DNA from: Spirochaetota bacterium | GTDB taxonomy: Bacteria; Spirochaetota; JAHITG01 | Length of the DNA: 21,082 nucleotides | Direction: 5' to 3' | Assembly: GCA_018817865.1 (NCBI GenBank) | Contig: JAHITG010000395.1 | Location: 1 to 21,082, forward strand | Shown here: in pieces, positions 14,481-21,082 of the stretch | Numbering within the stretch: position 1 is the first letter of the stretch | Layout: each line of letters opens with the position of its first letter | Made by a program: the position numbers and the translations under genes | The notes under the pieces: model-generated | Told to the model about the DNA's origin: nothing | Databases searched by the model: none | What the model saw: only the letters and a program-made list of their open reading frames with translations

Positions 14481-15089
14481 CTATTCAAACACCTTCCTGT
14501 CAAGGAATGATCGTGTTAATGTTACAATATCCGTATAATCAATATTAGCCCCTACCGGGATCCCGTACGCAATTCTTGTGATCCTGATCTTCTGATCTTT
14601 CAATAATTTTGATATATAAAAAGCGGTCGTATCACCTTCAGATGTCGGATTAGTAGCAACAATGATCTCATCGATATTATCCTCAGAGCTTTTCACCCTT
14701 TGTATGAACGGCCGGATATTCAGATCGTCAGGCCCGACACCATGTATGGGTGAAATGACCCCAAAGAGAATATGATACAGCCCGTTATAGATCTTTAAGC
14801 GCTCAATGACCATGAGGTCCTTTGGTTCTTCAACAACGCAGATCTTATGTTTATCTCTTTTATGATCAGCACAGATATCACATATATCCGTTTCCGTATA
14901 ATTTCCGCAGATCCTGCAGTTTTTGATCTTCTGTTTAATGACCTTTATGGCATCTGCAAGACTGTTTACATACTCTTTATTGGACTGCAGTAAAAAATAT
15001 GTGATCCTTTCAGCACTTTTAGGCCCAATACCGGGAATCCTTGAAAAGAGTCTGATCAACTCCTCTATTGACGAATAACTGGACATCAC
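14481..15089 (-). CDS. recR: Recombination mediator protein RecR
   Basis: The 202-residue protein works with RecF/RecO to load RecA at gaps during DNA repair. Seen in order are a helix-hairpin-helix (SRIPGIGPKSAERI, 16-29), a four-cysteine zinc finger (Cys58, 61, 70 and 73), a Toprim domain opening with ICVVEEPKD, the NPTSEGDTTA motif (147-156) and the C-terminal YGIPVGANIDYTD stretch. Length is standard. The start is ambiguous: GTG at 15089 and ATG at 15086 are adjacent, with no Shine-Dalgarno. Translation is probably coupled to ebfC, which stops 3 bp upstream. Confidence 0.97.
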   Translation of the reverse strand: MMSSYSSIEELIRLFSRIPGIGPKSAERITYFLLQSNKEYVNSLADAIKVIKQKIKNCRICGNYTETDICDICADHKRDKHKICVVEEPKDLMVIERLKIYNGLYHILFGVISPIHGVGPDDLNIRPFIQRVKSSEDNIDEIIVATNPTSEGDTTAFYISKLLKDQKIRITRIAYGIPVGANIDYTDIVTLTRSFLDRKVFE

Positions 15090-15092
15090 TGT

Positions 15093-15422
15093 TTACATAA
15101 GGCCGGACATATCAGGCATTCCGGGTATATTTAACCCTCCGGTTAACTTTCCCATCTCCTCACTTACCACTTCCTGAACTTTAGTCTGTGCCTGATTTAT
15201 TGCAGCCACTAAAAGGTCCTCAAGCATCTCCACTTCATCGGGATTTACAACCTCTTTATTTATCTTGATCTCAATTACTTCTTTCTTCCCGTTCATTTTT
15301 ACTGTGACCATATCTCCACCGGCACTTGCTTCCACTTCTCTGCTCTCAAGCTCCTTCTGTATGGCCTTCATTTTTTCCTGCATCTTGGAGATCTGAGAAA
15401 ACATATTAGCAAAATTCTTCAT
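15093..15422 (-). CDS. ebfC: YbaB/EbfC-family nucleoid-associated protein
   Basis: The 109-residue protein matches the small dimeric DNA-binding YbaB/EbfC family: an N-terminal helix (residues 1-27, MQEKMKAIQKELE), a beta sheet with VTVKMNGKKEVIEIKI, and a C-terminal helical region (DLLVAAINQAQTKVQE) ending in a Gly/Met/Pro-rich tail. It binds DNA broadly and is almost always found between dnaX and recR, as here. Its ATG overlaps the dnaX stop in an ATGA arrangement, and AAGGAGG sits inside the end of dnaX, so it is both coupled and well initiated. Confidence 0.95.
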   Translation of the reverse strand: MKNFANMFSQISKMQEKMKAIQKELESREVEASAGGDMVTVKMNGKKEVIEIKINKEVVNPDEVEMLEDLLVAAINQAQTKVQEVVSEEMGKLTGGLNIPGMPDMSGLM

Positions 15423-17053
15423 GAATAAGCCTCCTTCTTCACTACTTTAGCTTTTAAAACTTTTTGTACGTTCTGAATAACAGGATCTGACTTCTCTTCC
15501 TCTTGGGGTTTCTCTCCCTTGGGTACACGGAGTTTAAATTTGAGATGATAATCCTTATTTAGTTTTTCTTTTATGATCTTTTCAACCAGTGATCGCTGTT
15601 TATTTAAACTTTCAAAATACAATACATGCTCCAGGGAGATAAGCAGGTTATTCTCTTTATTCTCGATCAATTCTCCTTTTTTAAGCTGAGCTGCGATACG
15701 CGGTTTCTCATTGGTAACTACTTTTACAATAGCGTCCCAGAGATCCTTATACTCATTATTCCCTTCTTTATTCTCTGCCTGATCTTCATGTTCCGTTCCT
15801 TCTGGTTCAGAAGAAATACTTGAAGGATCAGCCGGCCCCACGGGTCCTGAAGACATTTTCCCGTTTTCTACCAATACAGGTCCGTTCTTTTGATCCTTCT
15901 TTCCATATCCTTCAGCTGCTCCATAACTATTTATGTAATTATAAATAAATTTCAGAGAGATCCTTTTTGAAATATCGATCAGATTAAGGAACGCCACTTC
16001 AACTAATATCTTATGAAGTGTACTGTATCTGAAATTTTCTAAAAAGGAGATCAAATATTTTATCATTTCATCCAGGACATCCTCTTTAAAAAATTCGGTC
16101 CATTTTTTCAATTGTACGATCTCACTTTCATTCTCTTCCAGGATGGACTCATCTTCAATATTGTTAGCGATCAGGAAAAGATTGCGAAGAAAATCAAGAA
16201 AACTGGTAATAAAAAGTTTCAGGTCTAATCCCTGGTTATATATTTTAGAGATAAATTTAATGCCTTTTTCCACATCCTGTTTATGAATATAGGATAAAAA
16301 GAGATGGTATATCTCCGTATTGGAAAGGCCGAACATGTTCCTTACCTTTTCAACATTGATCTCTCCTTCGCTGTATGCGATCAGCTGGTCCAGGGCACTC
16401 TGTGCATCACGCATGCTTCCATCGGAATTTTTTGCCAGAAGAAATAAAGCCTCTTTATCAGCCGTCACTCCTTCTGATTTACATATCTCTTTCAGATGTA
16501 CAGTGATCTCGTTTATGGTGATCCGCCTGAAGTCAAACCTCTGGCATCTGGACAGGACTGTTAAAGGGATCTTGTGCGGTTCGGTGGTAGCGAACATGAA
16601 AATAATATGCTCCGGTGGTTCTTCGAGAGTCTTCAATAATGCATTAAAAGCTTCCGGGGTCAGCATATGAACTTCATCAATAATATAGATCTTGTAAGCG
16701 GAATTGATAGGATGATAATTGATCTTCTCTTTCAGAGCCCTGATCTCATCAATACCCCTGTTGGATGCACCATCGATCTCGACCACATCCATGGACATTC
16801 CATCAGCAATTTCCGAGCAATTCTGGCACTTGTCACACGGCCGTCCCGGTTCTTCATGTAGACAATTCACTGTCTTGGCCAGGATCCTTGCCGTAGATGT
16901 TTTTCCTACACCCCTTGGCCCGGAAAAAAGATATGCATGATGGATCTTTTTCATTGAGATGGCATTTTTCAATGTCTCAGAGATCGGTTTCTGACCTATC
17001 AGATCATCAAAGGTTTTAGGCCTGTATTTTCTTGCAATAACGGTATAACTCAT
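15419..17053 (-). CDS. dnaX: DNA polymerase III tau/gamma subunit
   Basis: The 544-residue protein is the clamp-loader ATPase. The start at MSYTVIARKYRPKTFDDL (ATG 17053-17051) is the conserved family N-terminus, so I reject a 57-residue upstream extension. Walker A is GPRGVGKT (45-52), the zinc ligands are Cys64, 73, 76 and 79, Walker B is IIDEVH (124-129), sensor 1 is FATTEPHKIP (154-163) and the arginine-finger motif is SRC (168-170). Domain III follows to about residue 365. After it comes a charged, variable linker, then a C-terminal region that would contact the polymerase. I did not see a typical A-rich slippery heptamer near the domain III/IV junction, so a frameshifted gamma form is not supported. 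Its end overlaps ebfC by 4 nt. Confidence 0.97.
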   Translation of the reverse strand: MSYTVIARKYRPKTFDDLIGQKPISETLKNAISMKKIHHAYLFSGPRGVGKTSTARILAKTVNCLHEEPGRPCDKCQNCSEIADGMSMDVVEIDGASNRGIDEIRALKEKINYHPINSAYKIYIIDEVHMLTPEAFNALLKTLEEPPEHIIFMFATTEPHKIPLTVLSRCQRFDFRRITINEITVHLKEICKSEGVTADKEALFLLAKNSDGSMRDAQSALDQLIAYSEGEINVEKVRNMFGLSNTEIYHLFLSYIHKQDVEKGIKFISKIYNQGLDLKLFITSFLDFLRNLFLIANNIEDESILEENESEIVQLKKWTEFFKEDVLDEMIKYLISFLENFRYSTLHKILVEVAFLNLIDISKRISLKFIYNYINSYGAAEGYGKKDQKNGPVLVENGKMSSGPVGPADPSSISSEPEGTEHEDQAENKEGNNEYKDLWDAIVKVVTNEKPRIAAQLKKGELIENKENNLLISLEHVLYFESLNKQRSLVEKIIKEKLNKDYHLKFKLRVPKGEKPQEEEKSDPVIQNVQKVLKAKVVKKEAYS

Positions 17054-17060
17054 AACCTCT

Positions 17061-17088
17061 ATATTATTAAATTCAAAATCATTATCAA
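17061..17088 (-). promoter_or_regulatory. Possible promoter of the dnaX operon
   Basis: On the minus strand TTGATA (17083-17088) and TAATAT (17061-17066) are 16 bp apart, matching consensus at five and four positions. Transcription would begin within a few bases of the dnaX ATG, leaving almost no leader, although AGAGG lies just before the ATG. A promoter further upstream is equally possible. Confidence 0.3.
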
Positions 17089-17213
17089 GTACTTTTTTAC
17101 CACAAAAAAACAAAGATAAAAAGCAAGAACTCAGAGGAAGAGAACCAGTGTGAAGCCACCCTTTAGAGACAAAAATCACAGAGGAGACCAACAAGAGCAC
17201 AGAGTTATTATTA

Positions 17214-17243
17214 AGTAGGGACAAGGCATGCCTTGTCCCTACT
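17214..17243. repeat. Perfect 28-bp palindrome, copy 2 (30 bp with flanking A/T pair)
   Basis: The core 17215-17242 is identical to the palindrome at 7003-7030, and one more base pair (A-T) extends the symmetry here. Both copies are intergenic, and their flanks differ, so only the palindrome itself is shared. This copy sits in the divergent spacer upstream of dnaX. Confidence 0.85.
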
Positions 17244-17263
17244 ATTTTCTCTATGTCTCTGCA

Positions 17264-17299
17264 CCGAGGAATTTTTCTGGAGAAAAATTCTCGGTTTTT
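17264..17299 (+). terminator. Rho-independent-terminator-like hairpin with no plus-strand gene before it
   Basis: CCGAGGAATTTTTCT and AGAAAAATTCTCGG pair around a 2-base centre with one bulged G, followed at once by TTTTT (17295-17299). On the plus strand this is a good intrinsic terminator shape. No plus-strand gene lies upstream, so it would end either a short RNA from the spacer or antisense transcription, or it may just be part of a decayed element. Confidence 0.4.
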
Positions 17300-17313
17300 A
17301 GCCCTTGAAATTT

Positions 17314-17347
17314 CCCTCTAGAATTTTTTTAAAAAAATTCCTCAGGG
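17314..17347. repeat. A/T-rich palindrome with GC-clamped ends
   Basis: The core 17321-17340, GAATTTTTTT followed by its exact complement, is a perfect 20-bp palindrome. After a 3-base mismatch on each side, CCCT (17314-17317) pairs with AGGG (17344-17347). It lies 74 bp upstream of the GGDEF gene start. It could form a hairpin or cruciform, and no function is apparent. Confidence 0.6.
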
Positions 17348-17419
17348 TTTGCCGAAAAGTTCAAGGCTGGTTAAAAAATTTATCATCAATTTATTCAACA
17401 GGACGATATTAATAGGAAT

Positions 17420-19105
17420 ATGAATAAAAAAGTCATTATTGCAACAGTTGTGACTGCCCTGTTTATTAACCTGCTCTTTTTATTCTTTGAAACAAAACTG
17501 GCCAACCAAAGGCTGGAAAAAAAGTTCAAAGATCAAAACACGGTTATTGCATATTCATTTGAAAAATACAGGGATTCGCTCCAGGCAAAAGCCAGATCAC
17601 TGACAAAAGGTTTTTTCAAACTGTATGATGACCTCTGCTTTATAATTATAAAAGAAAATGACGAGGTGATCTTTGCAGCCAATAAGGATCCCGGCTATAA
17701 CAGAATATTTTCCTCATTTCTGAATACCCTCAAATCGGATAAGCGCTTTGAAAAAGATATGATCTTGAAATTAAACAAAGCCGACTCATTCTATTTTTCA
17801 ACTTCAACCATGGCCGGCACAGATCCGGTATCTCTAATAACCGGCTACAGATTTCAATTATCTTCCTGGAAAATTATAATAAGAAATTTTTTAATCAGCC
17901 TTCTTTTGATCGTTTCAATTTTATTTTTCAGTTCAAAAAGAAAAGAAAAGATGACATTTGAATATCCTGATATTGAGCAGGAAGAGGAAATACAAAAAAA
18001 AGACGAACTAAAGGAATTAAATTCACATGAGGAAACATACAAGAACCTGCATGAAGACAATATAAAATTATCCGAAGAAGTGGAAAATCTGACCACCTTC
18101 AGGGAAGTGGGGCTGGCTATTAATTCCATATTAAATTTTAATCAGATGCTCCTTGTTATTATGGACATGGTAATGAATAAAATGAGCGTCCAGAAAATAA
18201 TTATTTACTTTATTGATGATGATAACAGGATACTGCTGGGAAAGATCGGGATGAATGACAATAAGATAATCACGGAAGAAGAATTGATCAATGAGAAAGT
18301 TATCATAGGGGACGGGTCAATAGGTAAAGCCATGGAGTACCGCACTCCCATAATCACTACAGATAATCCATATCATACGGAATTGATCTCACCGCTGACC
18401 GCTCAAAACAGCCTTATTGGAGCAATAAAAGTATCCAATAAAAAGACATCCGAGAATTTTACCCCGCAGGATAAAGAGCTTCTACGGTTGTTATCCTCTC
18501 AGATCGCCATAGCCCTTAATAACGCCCGGTTATATGAAATGGCTATTACAGACGGCCTTACAAAGCTGTATGTTCACAGGCATTTTCAGTTCAAACTCCA
18601 GGAAGAGAACCTGCGTCATAAAAGGAACGGGAAACCCCTCTCCCTGATCATGATGGATATCGATCACTTTAAAAGTTTTAATGATACGAATGGACATCAA
18701 AGCGGAGATTTCGTGCTGAGAGAGATCTCCAAATTATTAAAGCATATGTTCAGGGCAACAGATTATATCTTTCGTTACGGAGGGGAGGAGATCGCCCTTA
18801 TACTGCCGGAGACAAATTCGGATAATGCTTATCTGCTGGCTGAGAAAATAAGAAAGAATATTGAAGAACATCCCTTTATGTATAATGGGGAAAAATTGAA
18901 TGTAACAGTAAGTATAGGGCTGAGCACCTATTACCCTCAAAAGATGGAAGATATAGACAAAAACAAATTAATTACCATGGCAGATGAAGCACTCTACTTT
19001 TCAAAGAATAACGGCCGGAACCGGACCACCCTCTACACGCCGGCGATGCATACAGACCGGGCTTCCACCGAAGGTGAACCTCTGCAGGATGATCTTACCG
19101 TTTAA
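17420..19105 (+). CDS. Membrane-bound GAF-GGDEF diguanylate cyclase
   Basis: The 561-residue protein has a membrane segment (about 5-23), a short extracytoplasmic sensor region (24-150), a second membrane segment (about 151-171), a charged coiled-coil linker (180-226), a GAF domain (about 227-372) and a GGDEF domain (373-540). Catalytic landmarks are DGLTKLYVHRHF (378-389), MMDIDHFKSFNDTNGHQSGD (411-430) and RYGGEEI (452-458). The GGEE core is intact and only the last residue of the signature is Ile instead of Phe. An inhibitory-site RxxD (RATD, 445-448) lies five residues before it, so product feedback by c-di-GMP is expected. It is monocistronic, diverges from dnaX, and its stop codon directly abuts that of the next, convergent gene. 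The Shine-Dalgarno is weak (AGGA, close to the ATG). Confidence 0.92.
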   Translation: MNKKVIIATVVTALFINLLFLFFETKLANQRLEKKFKDQNTVIAYSFEKYRDSLQAKARSLTKGFFKLYDDLCFIIIKENDEVIFAANKDPGYNRIFSSFLNTLKSDKRFEKDMILKLNKADSFYFSTSTMAGTDPVSLITGYRFQLSSWKIIIRNFLISLLLIVSILFFSSKRKEKMTFEYPDIEQEEEIQKKDELKELNSHEETYKNLHEDNIKLSEEVENLTTFREVGLAINSILNFNQMLLVIMDMVMNKMSVQKIIIYFIDDDNRILLGKIGMNDNKIITEEELINEKVIIGDGSIGKAMEYRTPIITTDNPYHTELISPLTAQNSLIGAIKVSNKKTSENFTPQDKELLRLLSSQIAIALNNARLYEMAITDGLTKLYVHRHFQFKLQEENLRHKRNGKPLSLIMMDIDHFKSFNDTNGHQSGDFVLREISKLLKHMFRATDYIFRYGGEEIALILPETNSDNAYLLAEKIRKNIEEHPFMYNGEKLNVTVSIGLSTYYPQKMEDIDKNKLITMADEALYFSKNNGRNRTTLYTPAMHTDRASTEGEPLQDDLTV

Positions 19106-21082
19106 TTAATAATAAAAGGCAAGGCCGGCTGACACAGTAAAAAACTCAAGCGAACGCATTCCAAGCACAGTATCTGTTATATCATATTTATCATTGCTGA
19201 ATTCCACTTCCCGGAAAGTAAAATCAAGCCGGTTATAACTGAACATACTTTCGATCATAACATTATACCTGTTCCTTGGGAGGAGGGAATAAGAGAAGCC
19301 GAGTTTTACTTTTTTCCAGTCAACCTCATAAGCGAAATGATCCGGAAGGATATTTCCCAAGCTCTGCTTCCCGTCCTCCTCACTGATAAACGGCCTGTCA
19401 ATAATATTATTATAAATAAATTTCAAGGAGATCTTTTCACTTACGATAAAATCAAGCAAAATATTGAGGGGGATACTCTTGACCTCTACAAAACTTGCTC
19501 CTACTTCAAGATACAGCCTCTTTAAATAAAGGCTTAAATTAAGATAAAATCCCAATCCTGTCTTTTCCTTGTCCTGTTCAGAGACAGAGGTATCAGCCGG
19601 GAGTGTCCCTATCGGATCATTCTTAAAATTAAATTCAGGGTACATCCAGAATGTTTTAAATGTAAATCCCGCAAAAATAAACTTATAGCCAAGCTTGATC
19701 TTACAGAAGTCAAAATAGAGCATGGAAAATTTTGTGGAAAAATCCTCATTGTCTGCTTTTCCCGTCTCGTATTCCGCTCCCATCAATCCGACCTTTGAGT
19801 ATTTACTGTTTACCTCCAGAATATTGGCGGAAACATCAAAATTCCCGGGAGGAAGGTAAAAAGCTTTAGCCATGACCAGAATTGCCGATGCCTTATGAAA
19901 ATATTTCGGGGCCAGACAACCCAGACGAGTGCCGATATAATCATCCGGTATCATAAATGATACAGGTTTATAAATATATTCATCCGATATATTCTCAAGA
20001 CGGTACTCAAGCTTTTTGATCAATTTTCCGGATGTTTTATCGATCGGGTATATATTTTCATCATCAGCGATCACATACATTTTATTCTTATTAGTAAAAA
20101 ATTGCAGTAATTTAATGCCCGGCGGAAAATCAACCTTCCACTGCTTTCCGTCAGAAAAATTAAAATAAAGTAATCCCACATCTTTTACAACATCATCAAG
20201 AAAATAGTGGTAAGGTGCATCCAGCAGAAGAAATTCATCCGGATCGGCATTTAGATATGAAAAACTATACTCTTCTTTCATATTGATCTTTCTTTTTACC
20301 TCTTCCCCGGATCCGATATCCAGTAATGAAAAATCCGTTATAATGCCTTCTTTCCCTGCCCTGTATTTAAAAATAATATAATTGTTAAAGTGCCGGTATG
20401 CGACATTATCTTTGTCCATAAATTGAAGTTCCCGTGTCCAGACGGTCTCCCCTGACTGTTTATCCAGTTTTAATATGGAATATATATTTTCTGCCCGGTC
20501 AAACAGGACAAGAATAAAATATTCCCCTATCCTGTAATAGCGGAAACTGTCCGTCCTGAACTCTTTTTCCCACTGCTTATGTTTATAGGTAAGATCGATA
20601 AGTGCTATTTTAAAACCTGTTTTCCCGTTTATTTTTTTATATTCATAAATAAAGATGTCATCCTGTTCCTCATTAATAAACTGATCATTCTGAATATACG
20701 GATCTTCCAATGTAATAATATTTTTGTCATCTTTCAGGTCATATATCTTCAGCAGGGACCGCTCCTCATGATCAGAATATTTATCAGCAGATAATATGAG
20801 ATAAAGATATCTCTCACTAAGGGTTATTTTTTTAACAACCTTAGTTGAAAGCGTCTTTTTCCAGAGATGTTTTCCATTATGAAGGTCCAGAACATCATAA
20901 TAACAGTATCCCTCTTTATTAATAAGGCTTACTATTATATAATTGGAATTATATATGACCGTATCAATGGTATCAGAATAATGCCTGTCAAACTGAACCT
21001 TATCCGTGATAAGGTCTTTTTTGATCAAATAATTATTCTCAACCTTTAAAAAAAAACTCTTCTCTTTTTTCTCAGGATACAG
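19106..21082 (-). CDS. Propeller-like repeat protein with C-terminal outer-membrane beta-barrel-like domain (N-terminus beyond the window)
   Basis: At least 658 residues are visible. The reading frame stays open to the right edge, and no signal peptide is seen, so the true start lies outside; the TTG at 21028 is not a convincing start. The N-terminal half (to about 390 residues after that TTG) has degenerate quinoprotein-like repeats such as DLHNGKHLWKKTL, LDKQSGETVWTREL and IDKTSGKLIKKLEY. The last 240 residues alternate hydrophobic and polar residues in ten or more short strands separated by turns, are rich in Tyr and Phe, and end AGLAFYY, the aromatic C-terminus typical of outer-membrane barrels. 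A barrel with a periplasmic or surface propeller is inferred. I do not recognise the family. Confidence 0.7.
   Translation of the reverse strand: MYPEKKEKSFFLKVENNYLIKKDLITDKVQFDRHYSDTIDTVIYNSNYIIVSLINKEGYCYYDVLDLHNGKHLWKKTLSTKVVKKITLSERYLYLILSADKYSDHEERSLLKIYDLKDDKNIITLEDPYIQNDQFINEEQDDIFIYEYKKINGKTGFKIALIDLTYKHKQWEKEFRTDSFRYYRIGEYFILVLFDRAENIYSILKLDKQSGETVWTRELQFMDKDNVAYRHFNNYIIFKYRAGKEGIITDFSLLDIGSGEEVKRKINMKEEYSFSYLNADPDEFLLLDAPYHYFLDDVVKDVGLLYFNFSDGKQWKVDFPPGIKLLQFFTNKNKMYVIADDENIYPIDKTSGKLIKKLEYRLENISDEYIYKPVSFMIPDDYIGTRLGCLAPKYFHKASAILVMAKAFYLPPGNFDVSANILEVNSKYSKVGLMGAEYETGKADNEDFSTKFSMLYFDFCKIKLGYKFIFAGFTFKTFWMYPEFNFKNDPIGTLPADTSVSEQDKEKTGLGFYLNLSLYLKRLYLEVGASFVEVKSIPLNILLDFIVSEKISLKFIYNNIIDRPFISEEDGKQSLGNILPDHFAYEVDWKKVKLGFSYSLLPRNRYNVMIESMFSYNRLDFTFREVEFSNDKYDITDTVLGMRSLEFFTVSAGLAFYY

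Larger units (their letters stand above)
17054..17419. other. Palindrome-rich intergenic spacer between divergent dnaX and the GGDEF gene
   Basis: No credible gene is present in these 366 bp. The left third is purine-rich with scattered CACAGAG and AGAGAC words, and the right side has CTCTATGTCTCTGC, as if a longer inverted array of CACAGAG-type sequence had decayed. Between and beyond these lie the 28-bp palindrome (17215-17242), a terminator-like hairpin (17264-17299) and an A/T palindrome (17314-17347). Promoters for both flanking genes must also lie here. The layout suggests remains of one or more small non-coding mobile elements. Confidence 0.6.

Noticed and set aside
15419..17053. Programmed frameshift in dnaX producing a gamma form
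   Set aside because: No A-rich slippery heptamer with a following stem was seen near the domain III/IV junction.
17054..17224. A 57-residue N-terminal extension of dnaX starting near 17224
   Set aside because: The conserved DnaX N-terminus starts at 17053. The extension reads through the palindrome-rich spacer, overlaps the 28-bp repeat, and has no family similarity.
7003..17242. The two identical palindromes as a CRISPR repeat pair
   Set aside because: They are 10 kb apart, fully symmetrical, have no spacer array, and no cas genes are nearby.
21026..21028. TTG as the start of the propeller-barrel gene
   Set aside because: The frame continues upstream without a stop to the window edge, and no signal peptide follows the TTG, although a barrel protein would need one.

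Overview
The window is 21 kb of AT-rich bacterial chromosome, densely packed with genes that mostly lie on the minus strand. The sequence points to an anaerobic or fermentative Gram-negative-type bacterium. It encodes a four-subunit NAD(P)-linked [NiFe] hydrogenase, an outer-membrane-type beta-barrel at the right edge, a Cys19 lipoprotein with a loose lipobox (FFYNC, as tolerated in spirochaetes), and two exported envelope proteins. A spirochaete or a similar uncultured didermal lineage is my guess. No rRNA, tRNA, CRISPR array, transposase or phage gene is visible.

Left part (1-6883). Two small unrecognised membrane proteins (62-691 minus, 882-1262 plus) precede a hydrogenase locus. The operon runs leftward as hydB-hydG-hydD-hydA and then a maturation protease, with gaps of 3 bp or less or overlaps of 8 and 11 nt. 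This is the subunit set and order of group 3b (sulfhydrogenase-type) enzymes. A second maturation protease faces it on the plus strand, and the two protease genes overlap tail to tail by 21 bp. A DtxR-family metalloregulator lies just upstream of hydB. Between the two is a good promoter and an 18-bp site matching the Rex (NADH/NAD+ sensor) operator at 17 of 18 positions. The regulator's own promoter is overlapped by a palindrome that looks like an autoregulatory operator.

Middle part (7149-13337, all minus). A secreted TPR protein is translationally coupled to aroE (shikimate dehydrogenase). A tight envelope operon encodes a beta-propeller lipoprotein, a membrane-anchored M23 endopeptidase and an M20 peptidase. 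A 24-bp tandem repeat at the propeller/M23 junction duplicates the M23 translation start.

Right part (13475-21082). The conserved dnaX-ebfC-recR set is followed by a membrane protein with a degenerate GGDEF domain. A 366-bp divergent spacer is rich in palindromes and contains the second copy of a perfect 28-bp palindrome also present at 7003-7030. On its other side is a TM-GAF-GGDEF protein with an apparently intact catalytic domain. Converging on it, and running off the window, is a protein with propeller-like repeats joined to a C-terminal outer-membrane-barrel-like domain.

Most of the window is recognisable housekeeping or energy metabolism. I see no clear new defence or mobile system. 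The items most worth a second look are the candidate Rex control of the hydrogenase, the paired proteases, the palindromes, the duplicated start site and the propeller-barrel fusion.
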